A program made the position numbers and the translations under genes. A DNA stretch of 64,000 nucleotides from Flavobacterium chilense (lineage in GTDB: Bacteria; Bacteroidota; Bacteroidia; Flavobacteriales; Flavobacteriaceae): contig NZ_LSYT01000001.1 of assembly GCF_001602525.1 (NCBI RefSeq), positions 558,001-622,000 of the forward strand, in the 5' to 3' direction. The notes beneath the pieces are model-generated. The model did no database searches. It was given only the letters and a program-made list of their open reading frames with translations, and was not told the DNA's origin. Below, piece after piece: positions 33,468 to 43,283 of the stretch. Position 1 is the first letter of the stretch; each line of letters opens with the position of its first letter.

Positions 33468-33971
33468 TTTCAAGATGCTATGGGACTAAGATTTTTTTTA
33501 GAGGTTCAAAGTGGCAGAGTTGCAGAGTGGCAAAGGTTTAACTTAATACATTATTGTCATTCTGAGCGAAGTCGAAGACTTATAAAAACTAAACCTGAAA
33601 CACTATTGTCATCCTGAGCGAAGTCGAAAGCTTATAAAAACGAAACTCGAAACACTATTGTCATCCTGAGCGAAGTCGAAAGCTTATAAAAACGAAACTC
33701 GAAACACTATTGTCATCCTGAGCGAAGTCGAAGGCTTATAAAAACGAAACCTGAAACACTATTGTCATCCTGAGCGAAGTCGAAGGCTTATGAATAAAAA
33801 AACTTAGAACCTTAGCCCCTTAGAACCTCAGAAACTTAAAAAAAATATACTTCACTGCAATAAACCAAACATTCAATTACTGTTTTACAGGTGATTTAGA
33901 TTTGTTGGGGGACAATCTTTAAGTTTGAAGTTTAAGCTTATACAATGAAGCATATATTTTACTCTGTACTA
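33468..33971. other. Intergenic region with tandem repeat array
   Basis: 504 bp with no gene. It contains a GTTCAAAGTGGCAGAGTTGC phrase (compare 44208-44350), the 52-bp tandem array, and a CTTAGAACCTTAGCCCCTTAG phrase that recurs in reverse near 20825. Confidence 0.65.
33552..33795. repeat. 52-bp tandem repeat, about 4.6 copies
   Basis: Units begin at 33552, 33604, 33656, 33708 and 33760 (last incomplete). Each starts TATTGTCATCCTGAGCGAAG, continues TCGAAAGCTTATAAAAACGA, and ends AACTCGAAACAC. Units 2 and 3 are identical; the outer ones differ by a few substitutions. Confidence 0.95.
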
Positions 33972-34574
33972 TTATTTTTTAGGTGGTGTTTTCTTTTCGA
34001 ATAAACCACTGAATAATCCTTTACTTATTTTATTTTTATCATCTTTTCCTGTAGCGATCAGATGATCAATATATTCCATATACGTTTTTTTACGTTCTTC
34101 CAGAAAACCAATTAAATAATCTTCAGAAGCGCCAAGACCACTCACCTCTTCAATATGAAGCAGTTTTTTGTATAAAGGCTCAATAAACTTGACGATAATA
34201 TCTTCCGGAACGGATTTTCTGGTACCAAAAAAGCCGGCTATTTCACCTTCTTCATCGGCTATGATTTTAAAATCAGTAACTACCCAATAATACCTTCCGG
34301 TTTTAGACATATTCTTTATAACGACATGAATGTTCTGACTGGACTTAATACTGTCCCATAAAAATTTGAAAATCACTTTTGGCATATCAGGATGTCGCAC
34401 CACATTATGGGGCTGACCAATTAGTTCATGCTCATCATATCCTGACACATCTATAAAAGCTTCATTAGCATATAATATGGTTCCTTTTGTGTCTGTTTTA
34501 CTTAATAATACTTTAGTTTTATTCCAATCAACTTCTCTATCTGACGGAGTCGGGCGGTTAGTTCTAATGTCCAT
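33972..34574 (-). CDS. Aer-like PAS domain sensor protein
   Basis: A 200-residue cytoplasmic protein. The PAS domain (about 20-125) is close to that of the aerotaxis sensor Aer: T-I-L-Y-A-N-E-A-F, V-S-G-Y-x-x-x-E-L-I-G-Q, N-V-V-R-H-P-D-M-P and Y-Y-W-V. This PAS subtype often holds FAD and reports redox state. There is no output domain, only a helical C-terminal tail with a Lys-rich end, so it probably signals through a partner. The gene 92 nt upstream, a membrane protein with a truncated kinase-like segment, is the obvious candidate. Confidence 0.8.
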   Translation of the reverse strand: MDIRTNRPTPSDREVDWNKTKVLLSKTDTKGTILYANEAFIDVSGYDEHELIGQPHNVVRHPDMPKVIFKFLWDSIKSSQNIHVVIKNMSKTGRYYWVVTDFKIIADEEGEIAGFFGTRKSVPEDIIVKFIEPLYKKLLHIEEVSGLGASEDYLIGFLEERKKTYMEYIDHLIATGKDDKNKISKGLFSGLFEKKTPPKK

Positions 34575-34666
34575 AAATTTTGTATTTTAAATTACTATAC
34601 AATTGCTTTTTTGCGTATAAATCGAAGTCTTTAAAGTATTTGTTTGAATTAAGCTTTTTATCTAAA

Positions 34667-35527
34667 TTAACTTTGACCTCTGTTGTTGGTTGATTTAACG
34701 TGAATATCGTTTACCAAATCATCAATTTTTTTAGCACTTTCTCTCATCATTTCCAGATAACTCAATAACTGATCATTATCTGTATGTCCTTTTGAAACAT
34801 CAATAAGCTTAAGTACTGAGGTTACAGGTAACTTTAAATCAATTGTAGTTTTGTGAATAAAATCATTATAATCTTTTGTTGCGGTCATCGAACTGTATTT
34901 TGCCGATGCTAACTTGATATTTTCCAGTTCATATTCATCAGAAATTTTAGAAATATGCTTTTGGCTGTGTTCTTTAAAGTAATAAGCCCAATATCCGTTC
35001 ATAAAGAAAACTACAGCTGCCAGAACAACGTGAATAATAAGTGTTTCAAAATCAAAATTCACCTGCGAGAAATACAATTGCAATCCTTTTGGATCAGTGT
35101 AAATAAAATTTTGCATATACGCTAAAGCAGCGTGATGTAAAACTACCAGAAAAGTTAACGGAATCTGAAGCTTCCAGTTTTGGTAAATAATTAAAATCGT
35201 ACTGGCAATAAATACCGTGAAATGCATTTCAAATAATCCATGCATCTGATAAATGTATTGTGCCATAAATATAGCCAGTACAACCGACAATACATATTGA
35301 TAGAAATTAGAATTCTTAAAGAAAAATTTTGCAGAATAGTACAATAATAAATTCAGGGTCCCTACTCCCACGCCAATTTCAAAGGTGTCATACTTAAAAG
35401 CTAAGGCAATTCCCAAGAGGAAATAAGCGGCAAGGACATAATTAATAATAGTATCTGATTTTTGTGTCATTGTCGACATAAAACTGTGCAGATAATCTTG
35501 TTCATTCAAACTGGCTTTTGTTTTCAT
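34667..35527 (-). CDS. Polytopic membrane sensor with degenerate HisKA-like segment
   Basis: A 286-residue protein. Residues 25-190 contain about six hydrophobic helices with L-H-H-A-A-L-A-Y-M-Q, a His-rich motif known from membrane input domains of some chemoreceptors and diguanylate cyclases. The cytoplasmic tail (about 215-280) resembles a histidine-kinase dimerisation helix pair (I-D-L-K-L-P-V-T-S-V), but the phospho-acceptor His of the H-box is replaced (T-I-D-L), and no ATPase domain follows. It is likely a dimerising signal transmitter rather than a kinase, paired with the PAS protein downstream. Confidence 0.65.
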   Translation of the reverse strand: MKTKASLNEQDYLHSFMSTMTQKSDTIINYVLAAYFLLGIALAFKYDTFEIGVGVGTLNLLLYYSAKFFFKNSNFYQYVLSVVLAIFMAQYIYQMHGLFEMHFTVFIASTILIIYQNWKLQIPLTFLVVLHHAALAYMQNFIYTDPKGLQLYFSQVNFDFETLIIHVVLAAVVFFMNGYWAYYFKEHSQKHISKISDEYELENIKLASAKYSSMTATKDYNDFIHKTTIDLKLPVTSVLKLIDVSKGHTDNDQLLSYLEMMRESAKKIDDLVNDIHVKSTNNRGQS

Positions 35528-35558
35528 AAATTAAATAGATTAGGTTAAGAAAATAGAT

Positions 35559-36155
35559 TTATTTAGTGCAATTTGGTAGCGAACATCCATAAGCTCTCAA
35601 TGCTAAGGCATCAAATGAAGGAGAGCTGTTTTCTTTTAATAATGAATCAATGGCCATTTGGGCATAGTTACTGTCTGCATTGGTACAATATCTGGTTTTA
35701 TTGTAATTTCCGCGATAATATAAATTTTGAGAATCGTCTAACAGAACCGCCTGGGGCGTTGAGAATACACCGCAGCTTTTTGCAATACCGGAATCAAAAT
35801 AAACCGGAATTTTGGCGTCAAATTTTTGCTGAATTTCTTCTATTGTAAAGTTTCTTTTTTTGTTAAGTACAACAATTTTAAAGTTGATTCGGTCACCATA
35901 TTTTTTAATCAAACCGGTAACATGTGGAATGTTAAATCGGGAACAAGGACAATCCGGATTAAAAAAATGAATAAAAATAGGTCTGCTGTCAGCAATACAG
36001 CATTTTAAATCTACTTTGCTTCCCAGCGCTATTTTATGATAGTTTTGAGGAACCGGAGTTGGCAAACTGTATTTATATTCATTTTGCCAGAACAATACTG
36101 AAATTGCAGCCAGTAATAACGTAAACCATAATGCAGCAAGTAATTTTTTTAGCAT
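35559..36155 (-). CDS. Membrane-anchored thioredoxin-fold protein
   Basis: A 198-residue protein with one N-terminal helix (about 5-24) and a thioredoxin/AhpC-TSA-like domain. The active site is probably F-N-P-D-C-P-C-S-R-F-N, a C-P-C motif, with the cis-Pro equivalent in F-S-T-P-Q-A-V. Additional cysteines (K-C-C-I, K-S-C-G-V, R-Y-C-T and C-S-L-P-N-C at the end) make it unusually Cys-rich. The topology places the domain in the periplasm. Redox partner unknown; it precedes the sensor gene by 31 nt and may share its transcript. Confidence 0.75.
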   Translation of the reverse strand: MLKKLLAALWFTLLLAAISVLFWQNEYKYSLPTPVPQNYHKIALGSKVDLKCCIADSRPIFIHFFNPDCPCSRFNIPHVTGLIKKYGDRINFKIVVLNKKRNFTIEEIQQKFDAKIPVYFDSGIAKSCGVFSTPQAVLLDDSQNLYYRGNYNKTRYCTNADSNYAQMAIDSLLKENSSPSFDALALRAYGCSLPNCTK

Positions 36156-36692
36156 AAATCAGTAGTTTTGGGGTTACTAAAAACGAATAATGTATAAACA
36201 ATTGTTAATTACTTTATTATATTACAATACAATTTTAACTTAAAAACAAATAAAAAACCTACACATTTTTACGCTTAACCTCCAAAAACATTACTATTCT
36301 CACAAAAAAATATCATTTTGTTTAAGCTTATCAATGTTACGAATAAAATCGATAAAGTGCAAAAAAAATCAGACAAAAAACTTTAAAATAATATTTCATC
36401 ATCTTTTTCTCATTTTAAAAACACGTATTTTTACTGTATTTATAAATCAAAACCTACAAATAAACTAGTTTTTATGAGTATAAATGTTATTTTTTGCCTT
36501 AAAAAAATAATCTAAAACTTTTTACGACTACGTTAAACCATTGTAAACTTTATTGGTCTAAACACTGCCCTTATTTAAAATTTGTACGTACAAGTGTTAA
36601 ATAAAAGCTAAGCTCTTTAGTTTTCGCAACAAAAAGTTAAATTTGTGAGCTTACTAAAACATATACCAAAAAAATACATTTACCTCAATTTT
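36156..36692. other. Regulatory region upstream of the RND efflux operon
   Basis: Very A+T-rich 537-bp spacer without a gene. A -7 box TAAATTTG lies at 36638-36645, 47 nt before the adaptor ATG. A short dyad TTGTACGTACAA occurs near 36580-36591 and could be a repressor site. Confidence 0.55.
36638..36645 (+). promoter_or_regulatory. -7 promoter box of the RND efflux operon
   Basis: TAAATTTG; it overlaps a GTG that could be mistaken for the start codon and so supports ATG 36693. Confidence 0.5.
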
Positions 36693-37754
36693 ATGAAAGT
36701 AAAAAACCTAGTTTATGCCCTACTAATCATCGGATTAGGAGGATTTATTGCCTACAGAGTCGTTTCCAACAAAAGTAAAAACGATGATTCAAAAAAATCA
36801 GGAGACAAGAACTCTCCAACAACAGTTACAGGAATTGTAGTTAAAACAACCACTTTTGATAATAATTTATCACTATCCGGATCCATTGAAGCAAATGAAC
36901 AAATTGAAATTCACAGTGAAGTTTCGGGAATTGTTGAAGGAATTTATTTTACTGAAGGCACTTATGTAAACAAAGGTCAGGTACTTTTTAAAGTAAATGA
37001 TATTGAATTAAAAGCACAGTTAAGACAAGCTCTTACTAAAGAAGGTTTAGCTGCCGAAAATGAAAGAAGAGCAAAATTACTGCTTCAAAAAGAAGCTATC
37101 AGCCAGGAAGAATTTGATGTTGCAAATGCTGATTATGCTTCGATGAAAGCTCAAACTCAATTAATCAAAGCACAAATAGCAAAAACAGCTGTAAAGGCTC
37201 CTTTTTCAGGAAAAATTGGTTTGCGTACCATTTCTCCGGGAACTTATATTACTCCAACTGTTTTAGTAGCTAAATTGGTTAACACAACAAAATTAAAAAT
37301 CACATTTTCGATTCCAGAAAAATATGCTTCGCAGGTAAAATCAGGTTCAGTAATAGAATTTACTGTTTCCGGTTCAGACAAAGTTTACACTGCAAAAATA
37401 TACGCCATCGAACCTGAAGTAGAAGTTGCTACACGTACTTTACAAGTTCGCGCCATTGCTGATAATACCGATGGAAAACTTTTCCCTGGAACCTTTGCAG
37501 ACGTAAAACTACCTTTAAACATCATAAAAGATGCTATCGTTGTTCCTACAGAAGCTATTATTCCGGTACAAAACGGTAAAAAAGTATACATCTCAGATAT
37601 GGGTAAAGCCAAAGAAGTGATGGTTGATGCTACAACGAGAACAGATTCTTCTATTTTGATTTTATCAGGATTAAAAGCCGGAGACACTTTAATTACAAGC
37701 GGTGTTATGTCGCTAAAAAATGAAGCTCCAATAAAAGTTATAGTAAAAAAATAA
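36693..37754 (+). CDS. RND efflux periplasmic adaptor subunit
   Basis: A membrane-fusion protein (353 residues from ATG 36693) that bridges the inner-membrane RND pump and the outer-membrane channel. It has an N-terminal anchor (Y-A-L-L-I-I-G-L-G-G), lipoyl/barrel-sandwich halves (I-H-S-E-V-S-G-I-V-E-G and V-K-A-P-F-S-G-K-I-G), a short helical hairpin, and the beta-barrel (F-P-G-T-F-A-D-V). An upstream GTG at 36645 would add 16 residues but overlaps the -7 box, so it is rejected. First gene of the operon, followed by the pump and a TolC. Confidence 0.92.
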   Translation: MKVKNLVYALLIIGLGGFIAYRVVSNKSKNDDSKKSGDKNSPTTVTGIVVKTTTFDNNLSLSGSIEANEQIEIHSEVSGIVEGIYFTEGTYVNKGQVLFKVNDIELKAQLRQALTKEGLAAENERRAKLLLQKEAISQEEFDVANADYASMKAQTQLIKAQIAKTAVKAPFSGKIGLRTISPGTYITPTVLVAKLVNTTKLKITFSIPEKYASQVKSGSVIEFTVSGSDKVYTAKIYAIEPEVEVATRTLQVRAIADNTDGKLFPGTFADVKLPLNIIKDAIVVPTEAIIPVQNGKKVYISDMGKAKEVMVDATTRTDSSILILSGLKAGDTLITSGVMSLKNEAPIKVIVKK

Positions 37755-37848
37755 TCTTTGAATCCTGAGTTCTGAGTTATGCATTTTATAATGCCTGTCT
37801 CTACCCTCTTTATTCTAAAATCAAAAATCTGAAATCTAAAATCTCATT

Positions 37849-40800
37849 ATGAGTTTATCTACAACAAGTATAAAAAGACCTGTTTTAACGATTGTACTGA
37901 ATCTTTTAATTATTCTATTCGGTTTCATTGGTTATACTTTTTTGGGTGTAAGGGAATTTCCTTCTATTGACCCTGCGCAGGTTTCTATCAGAACCAATTA
38001 TACCGGAGCCAATTCGGATATTATCGAATCTCAAATTACAGAACCTCTTGAAAAAGCAGTAAATGCTATTGACGGAATTCGAAATATAACATCATCAAGT
38101 AATCAGGGTAGCAGCAATATTACCATTGAGTTTAATCTGGATAAAGATCTGGAAGAAGCTGCCAATGATGTTCGTGACAAAGTTTCGCAAGCTATTAGAA
38201 GTTTGCCTCAGGATATTGATGCACCGCCTGTAGTATCAAAAGCAGATGCAGATAGTGATGCTATCATTTCGATGACGGTACAAAGCGATACAAGAAGTTC
38301 TCTTGAATTGAGTGATTATGCTGAGAATGTAATTTCACAGCGTTTAGAAACTATTCCGGGAGTAAGTGGTGTCCAGATTTGGGGACAAAAACGTTACGCG
38401 ATGCGTTTGTGGATTGATCCTGTAAAATTAACCGCTTACAAATGTACGGTTGCCGATGTTCGTACCGCATTAAATGCTCAAAATGTCGAATTACCATCTG
38501 GAAAGTTAACAGGAAACAATACTGAATTAACTGTAAAAACAGTTGGTAACCTTTCTAAACCGGAGGAGTTTAATAATATTATCATTCGTACAGACGGAAA
38601 TAAAATTGTTCGTTTAAGTGATATTGGAGGAGCTGAACTGGGTCCTGAAAATATCGAAACAAAACTGAGCCAATCCGGACTTCCAATGATTGGTCTTGCG
38701 ATTGTACCAATGCCAGGGGCTAATTATCTGGATATTTCGGCTGAATTTTATAAAAAATACGAAGCTTTAAAAAAGGATCTTCCAAAGGATATTAAACTAA
38801 ATATCGCCCTTGACAATACTATTTTCGTAAAGAAATCAGTGCATGAAGTTGCTGAGACTTTAGGAATTTCAATTATACTGGTAATTATCATTATTTACTT
38901 GTTCTTTAGAGACTGGGCAATTGCGTTCAGGCCTTTAATTGATATTCCGGTTTCATTAATTGCTACGTTTTTTATCATGTGGCTTTTTGGATTTTCGATC
39001 AATGTATTGACTTTACTTGCAATCGTTCTGGCAACAGGACTTGTGGTGGATGACGGAATTGTGGTTACCGAAAATATCTTTAAAAAGGTAGAAGAAGGAA
39101 TGTCACCAATTGAAGCTGCGATTAAAGGTTCTAATGAAATTTTTTATGCGGTAATTTCGATTTCCGTAACACTTGCAGCAGTATTTTTACCTGTAATTTT
39201 CTTAGAAGGTTTCGTAGGCCGACTCTTTAGGGAATTTGGTGTCGTAATTGGTGCGGCAGTATTAATATCAGCCTTTGTATCATTGACTTTAACTCCAATG
39301 TTAAATGCTTATTTGATGAAAGGTGGCGAACAAAAAAAATCAAAATTCTACGTTAGAACGGAACCGTTTTTCGAAAAATTAAATAGCGGATATGCAGAGG
39401 CTTTAGCGCGTTTTATGGAAAAAAAATGGATTAGTTTTCCTATTCTGATTGCTTGTTTTGGATTGATCTATTTATTCTTTACCATTCTTCCTAAAGAAAC
39501 TGCTCCTTATGATGATCGTAGCTCTGTAACTATGCGTATGACTACACCTGAAGGTTCTTCATACGAATATACAGATCGTTTTATGCAGGAAATTTCAAAA
39601 CTGGTAGACGATTCTATTCCGGAGAAAAAAGTAAGTTTAGTAATTACGGCACCTGGTTTTGGAGCTTCGGCAACCAATACCGGTTTTATCAGACTTTCAT
39701 TGAAAGAACCTGATGAAAGAAAGAGATCTCAAAAAGATATTGCCGATCAGCTGACTAAAATGACCAAGAGATATCCGGATGCCAAAACATCAGTAATTCA
39801 GCAGCCTACAATTGCCGTTAACAGACGTGGTGGCTTGCCAATTCAATATGTAATTCAGGCTCCTAATTTTGAGAAATTAAGAGAAAAAATTCCTGTATTT
39901 ATGGATGAAGTGGGTAAAAGCGACGTTTTCTCTACAACAGATGTAAATTTAAAATTTAATAAGCCTGAAATAAACGTAAGTATTAATCGTGAAAAGGCAG
40001 AAAGTTTAGGGATTTCGATTATTGATATTGCCCAGACTTTACAACTTTCTTTAAGCGGACAACGTTTTGGTTATTTTATCAGAAATGGAAAACAATATCA
40101 GGTTATTGGCCAGTTTGATCAGAAAGACAGAGCAAAACCACTGGATTTGACTTCGATGTTTGTCAAAAACAACAAAGGCGAATTGATTCAGATGGATAAC
40201 GTGGTAAATGTAGAAGAACAAAGTAATCCGCCACAATTGTACCACAACAACCGATACATGTCTGCAACTGTTTCTGCCGGTTTAGCTCCGGGTAAAAGTA
40301 TCAGTGACGGTATCAAAGAAATGGACCGCATTAAAGCTAAAGTTCTTGACGAAAGTTTTACAACTGATTTAAGTGGTGAATCGAGAGATTTTGTTGAAAG
40401 TAGCTCGAATACATCTTTCGCTTTTGGATTGGCATTATTATTAATTTTCTTAATTCTTGCGGCACAGTTCGAAAGTTTTATAGATCCGTTTATTATTATT
40501 CTGACGGTTCCAATGGCGGTTGCAGGAGCTTTATTTTCGCTTTGGTTGTTCAATCAGACCTGGAACATCTTTAGCCAGATTGGTACTGTAATGCTTATTG
40601 GTTTGGTAACTAAAAATGGTATTTTGATCGTAGAATTCGCGAATCAGTTACGAGAACAGGGAAAACCAAAACTAGAAGCAATCTTAGAAGCTTCAGAAGC
40701 ACGTTTACGCCCAATTTTAATGACCAGTTTAGCTATTGCTTTAGGAGCATTACCAATTGCAATGTCTTTAGGTGCAGCTTCTACCAGTAGAATTGGTATG

Positions 40801-40944
40801 GGAGTTGTAATCGTTGGAGGAACAATATTCTCTCTGGCATTAACTCTTTTTGTAATTCCGGCAATTTATGTAATGTGGTCCAAAGCCAGAAAACATTATC
40901 CTGAATTTGACCATATCGACGAATACGAAAGAGAAAGTAAGTAA
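37849..40944 (+). CDS. RND efflux permease subunit (AcrB/MexB-like, HAE1)
   Basis: Proton-driven inner-membrane pump, 1031 residues, with 12 transmembrane helices in two repeats and two large periplasmic loops. TM1 follows I-K-R-P-V-L-T-I-V; the proton-relay acidic pair is visible in TM4 as V-V-D-D-G-I-V-V-T-E. The pattern A-Q-F-E-S-F-I-D-P in the second half is typical. Substrates are probably hydrophobic compounds or drugs; heavy-metal (CusA) type motifs are not seen. It is second in the adaptor-pump-TolC operon. Confidence 0.95.
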   Translation: MSLSTTSIKRPVLTIVLNLLIILFGFIGYTFLGVREFPSIDPAQVSIRTNYTGANSDIIESQITEPLEKAVNAIDGIRNITSSSNQGSSNITIEFNLDKDLEEAANDVRDKVSQAIRSLPQDIDAPPVVSKADADSDAIISMTVQSDTRSSLELSDYAENVISQRLETIPGVSGVQIWGQKRYAMRLWIDPVKLTAYKCTVADVRTALNAQNVELPSGKLTGNNTELTVKTVGNLSKPEEFNNIIIRTDGNKIVRLSDIGGAELGPENIETKLSQSGLPMIGLAIVPMPGANYLDISAEFYKKYEALKKDLPKDIKLNIALDNTIFVKKSVHEVAETLGISIILVIIIIYLFFRDWAIAFRPLIDIPVSLIATFFIMWLFGFSINVLTLLAIVLATGLVVDDGIVVTENIFKKVEEGMSPIEAAIKGSNEIFYAVISISVTLAAVFLPVIFLEGFVGRLFREFGVVIGAAVLISAFVSLTLTPMLNAYLMKGGEQKKSKFYVRTEPFFEKLNSGYAEALARFMEKKWISFPILIACFGLIYLFFTILPKETAPYDDRSSVTMRMTTPEGSSYEYTDRFMQEISKLVDDSIPEKKVSLVITAPGFGASATNTGFIRLSLKEPDERKRSQKDIADQLTKMTKRYPDAKTSVIQQPTIAVNRRGGLPIQYVIQAPNFEKLREKIPVFMDEVGKSDVFSTTDVNLKFNKPEINVSINREKAESLGISIIDIAQTLQLSLSGQRFGYFIRNGKQYQVIGQFDQKDRAKPLDLTSMFVKNNKGELIQMDNVVNVEEQSNPPQLYHNNRYMSATVSAGLAPGKSISDGIKEMDRIKAKVLDESFTTDLSGESRDFVESSSNTSFAFGLALLLIFLILAAQFESFIDPFIIILTVPMAVAGALFSLWLFNQTWNIFSQIGTVMLIGLVTKNGILIVEFANQLREQGKPKLEAILEASEARLRPILMTSLAIALGALPIAMSLGAASTSRIGMGVVIVGGTIFSLALTLFVIPAIYVMWSKARKHYPEFDHIDEYERESK

Positions 40945-41012
40945 AATAATTTATTAGCCGCATATTCATAAATTCATTTAAAGTTTGTGAACATGCGGTA
41001 AAAAAAAACAAT

Positions 41013-42320
41013 ATGAACATTAAAATTTTATTTAGCAGTTTATTATTATTCTTATGCATTACGGAGGTAAATGCGCAGGAACTTCTGACTATTGAAGATG
41101 CTATGAAAATTGCATTGGAAAATAATTTTGAAATTAAAATTGCCAAGAATAATTCAAAAATCAGCGAAACCAATGTAACCGTTGGAAACGCCGGAATGCT
41201 GCCTTCTGCTACAGCTTCGATTACAGACAATAACAGCGTTACAAACTCATCGCAAACACGTCAGGACGGGACTTCTACATCTTTAAACAATGCCAAAAAC
41301 AACAGTTTGAATTATGGTGTAAGTTTAGGATGGACTGTTTTTGATGGTATGAAAATGTTTGCCAAATTAGATCAGTTGAAAGAATTACAAAAACTGGGCG
41401 ATTCTGAATTAAAAAGAACCATTCTGGTAAAAATTGGTCAGGTAAACTCTGCTTATTATGATCTGGTTCAGCAACAGCAACAGCTTTCTGCTCTGGACAC
41501 TACTATTGTTATTTCGAAACAACGATTAACATTGGCTCAAAATCGTTTCAGTATTGGAAAAGCTTCAAAATTAGAGGTTTTAAATGCACAAGTTGACTTA
41601 AACTCTGATCAGGTAGCCTTATTGAGACAAAAAGAATCTTATGCTAATGCTAAGATTTTATTAAACCAGTATTTAGCCCGTGATCCAAAAATTGATTTTA
41701 CTGTAACCAATTCCGTTTCAGTAGACAATAAGCTTGTTTTGGTTGACTTAATGGATTTAGCACAAAAACAAAACCCGGCTTTAGAGTCTCAAATTATCAA
41801 CAAACGTATTGCCGAGTTACAGCTTAAGCAGGTAAAAGCAGATCGTTATCCTGTTGTAAATTTAACTTCGGGTTATAATTTTGCAGAAAGTCAGTCGAGT
41901 TTAGGTTTTACAAGTTCTGCATCGTCAAGAGGTTTAAACTACGGATTTAATGCTACATTGAACATCTTTGACGGTTTTAATCAGCATCGAAATGAAAAAG
42001 TAGCGAAACTGCAAATCGAGAATTCTCAAATCGCTATCGAGCAGCAAAATATGATTTTGAATACCCAATTAAGCACTGCTTTTCAAACGTATTTGACCAA
42101 TTTAGAATTAATTGGTTTAGAAGAAGATAACGTGACGATCGCCAAACAGAATTTAGATATTACTTTGGATAAATTCAGAATTGGAACAATCACAACTTTG
42201 GATTTCAGAACAGCTCAGCTTAATTATGTCAATGCAAAAGTGCGTTACAGCAATGCTCAATATGAGGCTAAATTATCTGAAATTGCATTAAAAGAATTAG
42301 CTGGAAATATTAATTTTTAA
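41013..42320 (+). CDS. TolC family outer-membrane efflux channel
   Basis: A 435-residue outer membrane factor with an N-terminal signal peptide (to N-A-Q-E, after E-V-N-A). Two internal repeats of long helices (L-E-N-N-F-E-I-K-I-A and the equivalent in the second half with L-E-L-I-G-L-E-E-D-N-V) are typical of TolC/OprM. It completes the tripartite pump with the two genes before it. The gap to the permease is 68 nt with no terminator. Confidence 0.93.
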   Translation: MNIKILFSSLLLFLCITEVNAQELLTIEDAMKIALENNFEIKIAKNNSKISETNVTVGNAGMLPSATASITDNNSVTNSSQTRQDGTSTSLNNAKNNSLNYGVSLGWTVFDGMKMFAKLDQLKELQKLGDSELKRTILVKIGQVNSAYYDLVQQQQQLSALDTTIVISKQRLTLAQNRFSIGKASKLEVLNAQVDLNSDQVALLRQKESYANAKILLNQYLARDPKIDFTVTNSVSVDNKLVLVDLMDLAQKQNPALESQIINKRIAELQLKQVKADRYPVVNLTSGYNFAESQSSLGFTSSASSRGLNYGFNATLNIFDGFNQHRNEKVAKLQIENSQIAIEQQNMILNTQLSTAFQTYLTNLELIGLEEDNVTIAKQNLDITLDKFRIGTITTLDFRTAQLNYVNAKVRYSNAQYEAKLSEIALKELAGNINF

Positions 42321-42347
42321 ACTAAATTTGTTTCAAAACAAGCTTAA

Positions 42348-43211
42348 ATGATCTCATACAATACCAAAGACTGGTTTGCTTTTATCTTTCATTTTCATAA
42401 ATCTGATACGGTTCGTAAACTGTTTCCGATTATGATTGCCATCGGAATATACTCGGCAACAGTAGGATATCTTGAAGTTCATTATTTTAAAGTAACAAAA
42501 AACGATTACATCCACAGCATTCCAATCATGCATGGAATGCTTGGTTTTGTAATTTCACTTTTACTTGTTTTTAGAACAAATACGGCTTATGACCGCTGGT
42601 GGGAAGGTCGTAAACTTTGGGGCGGACTTGTAAATAACAGTCGCAATCTGGCTATAAAACTTTCGGCCATTTTAAAAGATGAAAACGACAGAAAGTTTTT
42701 TAGAAAATACATTCCAATGTATGCTGATATTTTGCATAAACATTTAAAAGATGAAGATACCAGCAAACAGCTTTTTGAAGATGTAGATTTAGAAATTGAT
42801 CAGCATAAACACAAACCAAATCAGTTAAAAAGAATCATGTATCATAAAATCAATGATTTGTATGATGCGCAAAAAATTACTGGTGACCAGCTTATTACTT
42901 TAAATGACGAATTGGTTGCTTTTACAGATATCTGCGGTGCCTGTGAACGAATTAAAAACACTCCTATTCCCTACTCTTACAGTGCATTCATAAAAAAATT
43001 CATTTTCTTTTATATTATGACCCTGCCTTTTGGATATTCAGTTAGTTTAGGCTATCTGGTCGCTCCTGTAGTGGTTTTTATCTTTTATGTCCTGGCGAGT
43101 TTAGAATTAATTGCCGAAGAAATCGAAGATCCGTTTGGTGATGATGAAAATGATTTGCCAACCAAAAAAATAGCAGAAAACATCAAAAAACATATCGAAG
43201 AACTGATTTAA
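42348..43211 (+). CDS. Bestrophin/YneE family ion channel
   Basis: A 287-residue membrane protein of the bestrophin-like family of anion or cation channels. The family core is evident: L-V-F-R-T-N-T-A-Y-D-R-W-W-E-G-R, four helices, and a late D-P-F-G-D-D-x-N-D-L-P motif forming the cytoplasmic gate. It starts 27 nt after the tolC stop, so it is probably in the same transcript as the efflux pump, perhaps by chance. Confidence 0.9.
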   Translation: MISYNTKDWFAFIFHFHKSDTVRKLFPIMIAIGIYSATVGYLEVHYFKVTKNDYIHSIPIMHGMLGFVISLLLVFRTNTAYDRWWEGRKLWGGLVNNSRNLAIKLSAILKDENDRKFFRKYIPMYADILHKHLKDEDTSKQLFEDVDLEIDQHKHKPNQLKRIMYHKINDLYDAQKITGDQLITLNDELVAFTDICGACERIKNTPIPYSYSAFIKKFIFFYIMTLPFGYSVSLGYLVAPVVVFIFYVLASLELIAEEIEDPFGDDENDLPTKKIAENIKKHIEELI

Positions 43212-43283
43212 TAAAACGTTAAATCTGCTTTTTATATCCTTATTTTCCTTAAATTTAAAGTCTTCACCAAAAACTTAAGTTTA

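Noticed and set aside
33552..33795. CRISPR-like array
   Set aside because: The 52-bp units are contiguous and conserved along their full length; there are no unique spacers and no cas genes.
34667..35527. Complete histidine kinase
   Set aside because: The H-box His is missing and there is no HATPase domain.
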